Shown here: positions 5,754-10,929 of the stretch, one piece after another
How positions within the stretch are numbered: position 1 is the stretch's first letter
Layout: the number at the start of each line of letters is the position of its first letter
Assembly (NCBI GenBank): GCA_039931635.1
Contig: JBDTRO010000208.1
Location: 1 to 10,929 of the forward strand
Length of the DNA: 10,929 bases
Source: RBG-16-66-20 sp039931635
GTDB taxonomy: Bacteria; Pseudomonadota; Gammaproteobacteria; Burkholderiales; SG8-39
Reading direction: 5' to 3'
Translations under genes and position numbers: made by a program
Notes under the pieces: model-generated
What the model was told of the DNA's origin: nothing
The model's input: the letters and a program-made list of their open reading frames with translations, nothing else
The model's database searches: none

Positions 5754-8222
5754 TCACATCGCAAACGTCTGGCGATTGACTTCGCCGACGTGGGAAAAGA
5801 ACCGCAGGCCGAGCTGTTCCGAGAGACGGAAGGAGGCGTCGTGCCATTCCTGCAGCAGCGCGGCCAGGCGCGCGCTGCCGTGCCGCAGGTCCGCGCCGGG
5901 ATCGATCGCTTCCAGGGCCATCACCGCGGGACCGAAGGTCTCCTCCATGCTCTCGCCGTAGGCGTCACCGATGCGGCCGACGAAATCCTGCAGGCCCTTC
6001 AGCTGGAACGCCACCGAGCGCGGGTTGGTGACGTCGCGCACCAGCAGGTCGAGCACCGGCAGCCACTCGGGCCGCGCCATGTAGCGCGAGCGGTAGGTGA
6101 CGCTCGAGTCGGCGAGTTCCAGCACCCAGGTAAGGTCGGCGTCCGCCGGCCCCGCGAGCGCTTCCTGCAGCACGCCGCAGAGGAACTGCAGCCGCTCGAT
6201 GCGCCGGCCCAGCGACAGGAAGCGCCAGCCGTGGTCGCGCGTCATGCCATCCAGCGCGAAGCCGGCCAGGGTCATGAATGCAGCAATGTCCCGGTCTAGT
6301 TCGGCCAGCGTGTCGGAGAGGGCGGCCTGGCGGCTGCGTCCGCTTTGCAGGCGGCGCGCCATCTGGTTCAGCGTGCGCCAGTTGTCCAGCGACAGCCGCT
6401 CGCGCAGCTGCGAGGCGACGCGCAGCAGTTCCTTCAGGCCGCCGGCGAGCCCCGGCCGGGACTCGTCCATCACCGCCGCGCGCAGCGCGCGCGCGACCGC
6501 CACTTCGTCCGCGCCGGCTTCGGCTTCGCCGAAGATGCCGGTGAAGCGCAGCACGCGCGCAATGCCGCTCCAGGTCTTCTCCCGCTCGACCGGGCCCTCT
6601 TCGATCACGCGCAGCAGCGCCACCCGCAGCAGCCGTGCCATGTCGTCGCAGCGCTCGACATTGCGGCCGAACCAGTAGAGGTTCTCGACCACGCGGCTGG
6701 AAAGATTGAGCCCCGTGCGCACCAGGTCCTGCGGGCCGGTTTCGCGCTTGAGCAGGCTGAAGGTGCTGACCGGCCCCGCCGACAGCACCCAGGTGTCCTT
6801 GCTCGAGCCGCCGCGCTGCATCGAGATCACGCGCGCATCCGTGCCCGTGGCGGCGCGCGTCAGGCCGCCAGGCATCACCACGTAGCCGTTCGGGCTCGCG
6901 CAGGCATAGACGCGCAGCCCGATGGCGCTGGCCCGTAGCTGCGCGCGGTCGCAGACCGGCGCCTGCGAGAGCTGCACCAGTTCCTGCGCCACGTACATCT
7001 GCGGCCGCGCCTTCAGCATGGCCGCGACGCGCGCACGGCCGCGCTTGTCCAGGTCTTCGCCGAACATGGGATCGACGCGCATCTGGGAATACGCGCCCTT
7101 GATCACCAGGCGATCGAGCCTGGCCGTCACATCCGCAAGCGCCGCCGGCTCGCCGCACCACCAGGTCGCAACCGAGGGCATTTTGAGCGATTCACCCAGC
7201 ATGCGTTCGCACAGCCGGGGCAGGAAGCCCAGCAGGGCGCCGGTCTCGAGCAGGTTCGAGCCCAGGCCGTTGGCCACCAGCACGTTGCCGCGGCGCACCG
7301 CCTCCACCAGGCCGCTGATGCCCAGCGCCGAATCGCTGCGCAGTTCCAGGGGATCGCAGTAGTCGTCGTCCAGGCGGCGCAGGATCACGTGCACGCGTTG
7401 TAGTCCGGAAAGCGTTTTCAGCCAGACCTTGTCGTCGCGCACAGTGAGGTCGCTGCCCTCGACCAGCGGGATACCGAGGTAGCGCGCGAGGTAGGTGTGC
7501 TCGAAATAGGTTTCGTTTTGCGGTCCCGGCGTCACCAGCACCGTGAAGGGCGTCGCCCCGCCCGAGGGCGCCCAATGCGCGAGGCTGTCGCGCAACGTGG
7601 CGAAGAAGCCGGCGAGGCGCTGCACGCGCAGGTCGCGAAAGAGATCCGCATAGAGACGCGAGATCACGAGCCGGTTCTCCAGCGCGTAGCCCGCGCCCGA
7701 GGGCGCCTGCGTGCGGTCGTCCACCACCCACCAGCGCCCGTCGGGCGCGCGGGCGAGGTCGGCGGCATACAGATGGAGCATCACCCCGCCCGGGGGCTTG
7801 ATGCCGCGGCAGGGCCGCAGGTATCCCGAATGGCCGTAGACCAGCGCGGGCGGCAGCAGGCCTTCGGCCAGTAGCCGCTGCTCGCCGTAGACATCCACCA
7901 GCACCTTGTTCAGCAGCGTCGCGCGCTGCCGGATCGCCGCATCGATGCCGGCCCATTCCTCCGCCGGCAGGATCAGCGGCAGCATATCCAGTTCCCAGGG
8001 GCGGTCGGCGCCCTCGGGATCGGCATAGACGTTGTAGGTGACGCCGTTTTCGCGCACCTGGCGCTGCAGCCATTGCGCCCGCTCGCGCAACGCCTCGGGC
8101 GGTGTTCCCGAAAGTTGCTCGAACATGTGCTGCCAGTGCGTGCGCGGTACGGACGGCGCGGCCAGCATCTCGTCGTAGCGGGAGTCTGCCGGCAGGTAGT
8201 GGGATAGCAATTCGCGCATCAT
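5754..8222 (-). CDS. Circularly permuted ATP-grasp / alpha-E fusion protein
   Basis: This 822-residue protein is a fusion of two families often encoded separately. Residues about 1-485 are a circularly permuted type 2 ATP-grasp domain (COG2308-like), with signatures NVYADPEG (64-71), GIKPPGGVMLHLYAADL (140-156), WWVVDDRTQAPSGAGYALE (164-182), VTPGPQNETYFEHTYLA (230-246), RRLDDDYCDPLELRSDS (282-298) and GNVLVANGLGSNLLE (312-326). From about 506 the helical alpha-E domain (COG2307-like) begins with SSRVVENLYWFGRNVERCD and later carries HGWRFLSLGRRIERLQ. ATP-grasp enzymes join a carboxylate to an amine through an acyl-phosphate, so an amide ligase activity is the family-based expectation; no substrate is known. 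Two adjacent ATGs (8222, 8219) can start it, and no strong ribosome binding site is seen. It lies 10 bp after the protease gene and 13 bp before the transglutaminase gene. Confidence 0.93.
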   Translation of the reverse strand: MMRELLSHYLPADSRYDEMLAAPSVPRTHWQHMFEQLSGTPPEALRERAQWLQRQVRENGVTYNVYADPEGADRPWELDMLPLILPAEEWAGIDAAIRQRATLLNKVLVDVYGEQRLLAEGLLPPALVYGHSGYLRPCRGIKPPGGVMLHLYAADLARAPDGRWWVVDDRTQAPSGAGYALENRLVISRLYADLFRDLRVQRLAGFFATLRDSLAHWAPSGGATPFTVLVTPGPQNETYFEHTYLARYLGIPLVEGSDLTVRDDKVWLKTLSGLQRVHVILRRLDDDYCDPLELRSDSALGISGLVEAVRRGNVLVANGLGSNLLETGALLGFLPRLCERMLGESLKMPSVATWWCGEPAALADVTARLDRLVIKGAYSQMRVDPMFGEDLDKRGRARVAAMLKARPQMYVAQELVQLSQAPVCDRAQLRASAIGLRVYACASPNGYVVMPGGLTRAATGTDARVISMQRGGSSKDTWVLSAGPVSTFSLLKRETGPQDLVRTGLNLSSRVVENLYWFGRNVERCDDMARLLRVALLRVIEEGPVEREKTWSGIARVLRFTGIFGEAEAGADEVAVARALRAAVMDESRPGLAGGLKELLRVASQLRERLSLDNWRTLNQMARRLQSGRSRQAALSDTLAELDRDIAAFMTLAGFALDGMTRDHGWRFLSLGRRIERLQFLCGVLQEALAGPADADLTWVLELADSSVTYRSRYMARPEWLPVLDLLVRDVTNPRSVAFQLKGLQDFVGRIGDAYGESMEETFGPAVMALEAIDPGADLRHGSARLAALLQEWHDASFRLSEQLGLRFFSHVGEVNRQTFAM

Positions 8223-8232
8223 GCGCGGCGAA

Positions 8233-9000
8233 TTATGCCTTGGCGGGCGCTGCCGCCGCTTTTTTCGTCAGCGTGAGCAGGATGTCTGCGTACCAGGCGC
8301 AGTTGAGATCCAGGGCTTCATCCTGCTCGATGTCGCGGTTGGCGATGTCGAGCCGGCTGGCGTGAATGCCGAGCAGGCGCCAGGCCAGGTCGGCGCGGCC
8401 CGCGCGCGGCGACGTTTCGCGCGTGACCACCGGCGCGCCGCTGGTGCCGCGGTGCAGGCGCGCGTCGGTCAGGAAATAGCCGTGGCCCTGGAAGCGGATG
8501 CCGAAGGCCGAGGCGATGACCGCATGGCGCGCCACGGGCAGGCGATGCAGTTCGTCGTGCACGCCCAGCGGGAACCCCACGATCAGCACCGAGGTGCCGA
8601 TCTCCACCTGCTCCAGCCGCTCGACCAGGTGCGCGGGCGTGAAGGCGTGGAACGACAGGGATTCGGGCAGCGCGCCGCGCTCCAGTTCAAGCGCGACGAC
8701 GTCGATCGCGCTGGTTGCATCGAAGCCCTCGCGCCACAGTGACTTGCCGTCCCGGTAGAGCGGAATCGAGAAGCCCACCGTGTCGGCGACGTTCTCCGGG
8801 TCGACGTGCAGCTCGATCTCCAGGCGGTCCGGGAAGTGCTTGCTCGGTTTGTCCAGCACCACGTGGCGGCTGGTGATGAGGAATAGCCGTTCGTCGCGTT
8901 CGAAGAAAAAACCGGTGGCGTTGGTCAGTGTCCGCTGGCCGAACATCGTGGTGACGCGGGTCACCGCGAGCAGCAGGGATTCGATCACCGCGCCGGCCAT
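8233..9000 (-). CDS. Trypsin-like serine protease, no signal peptide
   Basis: This 255-residue protein has a trypsin-like (S1 fold) catalytic arrangement: H46 in LITSRHVV, D100 in SAIDVVALEL, and S187 in HRGTSGAPV, the order and spacing of the HtrA/trypsin clan. VGFPLG (141-146) is another segment common in these proteases. There is no PDZ domain and the C-terminus ends in an alanine/lysine tail. The N-terminus begins MAGAVIESLLLAVTRVT, which lacks the positive charge and cleavage site of a signal peptide, so a cytosolic location is inferred. Its start follows the stop of the small membrane gene by one base (TGAaATG), indicating translational coupling, and its stop precedes the ATP-grasp gene by 10 bp. 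This placement suggests it processes a product or partner of the amidoligase/transglutaminase module. The substrate is unknown. Confidence 0.88.
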   Translation of the reverse strand: MAGAVIESLLLAVTRVTTMFGQRTLTNATGFFFERDERLFLITSRHVVLDKPSKHFPDRLEIELHVDPENVADTVGFSIPLYRDGKSLWREGFDATSAIDVVALELERGALPESLSFHAFTPAHLVERLEQVEIGTSVLIVGFPLGVHDELHRLPVARHAVIASAFGIRFQGHGYFLTDARLHRGTSGAPVVTRETSPRAGRADLAWRLLGIHASRLDIANRDIEQDEALDLNCAWYADILLTLTKKAAAAPAKA

Positions 9001-9001
9001 T

Positions 9002-9184
9002 TCATTGTTCGCCCTTGCGCGGGCGCGCGAGCAGCCAGACGCCGATAAGGATGAGAATCAGCGGCCACCACTTCGCCAGCAGCTCCCGCACCTCCGCGAT
9101 GGGCAGGACGCCCAGGTTAATGAGGAGAAAAATGACGCCGATCAGGATCAGGATGAAGGCGCCTGTGCGCGAACGTGTACGCAT
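9002..9184 (-). CDS. Small two-helix membrane protein (DUF5668/LiaI-like)
   Basis: This 60-residue protein has a short basic N-terminus (RTRSRTG), a first transmembrane helix (about 9-27, FILILIGVIFLLINLGVLP), a short loop with EVRELLAK, and a second helix (about 39-53, WWPLILILIGVWLLA) followed by a basic tail. The pattern of ILIGVxFLLxNLGxLP then WWPLILIxIGVWLL is that of the DUF5668 / LiaI-LiaF-like membrane region, whose better-known members take part in envelope-stress sensing. No function can be assigned here. ATG 9184 is chosen because GGAG (9193-9196) lies 8 bases upstream; the in-frame TTG 9190 is too close to it. A hairpin lies directly upstream. The stop is one base before the protease start. 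The small membrane protein could anchor or regulate the protease, but this is inference from position only. Confidence 0.8.
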   Translation of the reverse strand: MRTRSRTGAFILILIGVIFLLINLGVLPIAEVRELLAKWWPLILILIGVWLLARPRKGEQ

Positions 9185-9196
9185 GCTCAAGTCTCC

Positions 9197-9223
9197 GGAA
9201 ATCGGGCTCTGACCCCGATTTTC
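9197..9223 (-). promoter_or_regulatory. Intercistronic hairpin with GGTCAGAGCC core
   Basis: AAATCGGG (9199-9206) and CCCGATTT (9214-9221) form a perfect 8-bp stem around a 7-base loop, extendable by a G-T and a G-C pair to 9197-9223. It fills most of the gap between the DUF2126 stop and the DUF5668 gene and abuts that gene's GGAG. Neither side carries a clear T-run, so a classic terminator is unlikely. The arrangement could modulate ribosome access or stabilise an mRNA end. The core GGTCAGA-S-CC also occurs in the hairpin at 3559-3584. Confidence 0.55.
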
Positions 9224-9225
9224 AA

Positions 9226-10929
<1,704 letters not shown>

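Noticed and set aside
5965..7161. Minus-strand 398-codon open frame in a second frame
   Set aside because: It lies inside the ATP-grasp/alpha-E gene. Its translation is arginine/alanine/glycine repeats without motifs, whereas the main frame carries all family signatures.
9197..9223. Rho-independent terminator between the DUF2126 and DUF5668 genes
   Set aside because: The stem is convincing but no T-run follows on either strand, and the next gene begins at once, so I list it as a hairpin of uncertain role.

Overview
The window is a high-GC bacterial chromosome segment with tightly packed genes. The MetY, MAPEG, DUF2127 and amidoligase-type proteins, together with the base composition, suggest a proteobacterium, most likely a betaproteobacterium. 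That placement is an inference from protein style and not a marker-gene result.

Layout. Positions 1-428 hold no intact gene. They contain one convincing integron recombination site (attC, 117-180) followed by a short reading frame that looks frameshifted (209-426). From 429 to 2485 four small plus-strand genes follow: a GNAT acetyltransferase, a LysE/RhtB exporter overlapping it by 4 bp, a MAPEG-family membrane protein, and a DUF2127-family membrane protein that lacks a canonical start codon and overlaps the MAPEG gene.

From 2482 to the right edge everything reads on the minus strand. In transcription order: the C-terminal half of a very large transglutaminase/DUF2126 protein (cut by the window edge), a 60-residue DUF5668-type two-helix membrane protein, a trypsin-like serine protease without a signal peptide, an 822-residue fusion of a circularly permuted ATP-grasp domain with an alpha-E domain, a second transglutaminase-like protein, a MetY-type O-acetylhomoserine sulfhydrylase and a zinc-dependent alcohol dehydrogenase. 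Gaps between these genes are 1 to 41 bp, so they could form one transcript of more than 8 kb. The last minus-strand gene and the last plus-strand gene share a CTAG tetranucleotide that carries both stop codons.

How the genes may work together. The ATP-grasp/alpha-E protein, the two transglutaminase-type proteins and DUF2126 form a recurrent bacterial module. Comparative genomics has proposed that it makes or remodels amide bonds, and it is sometimes linked to the proteasome-like peptidase Anbu. Here a cytosolic-looking serine protease and a small membrane protein sit inside the module, which is the most interesting arrangement in the window. The metY and alcohol dehydrogenase genes follow closely but have no evident functional tie to it. 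Two hairpins with a common GGTCAGA core lie at operon junctions, one overlapping the metY stop and the other just before the DUF5668 ribosome binding site.
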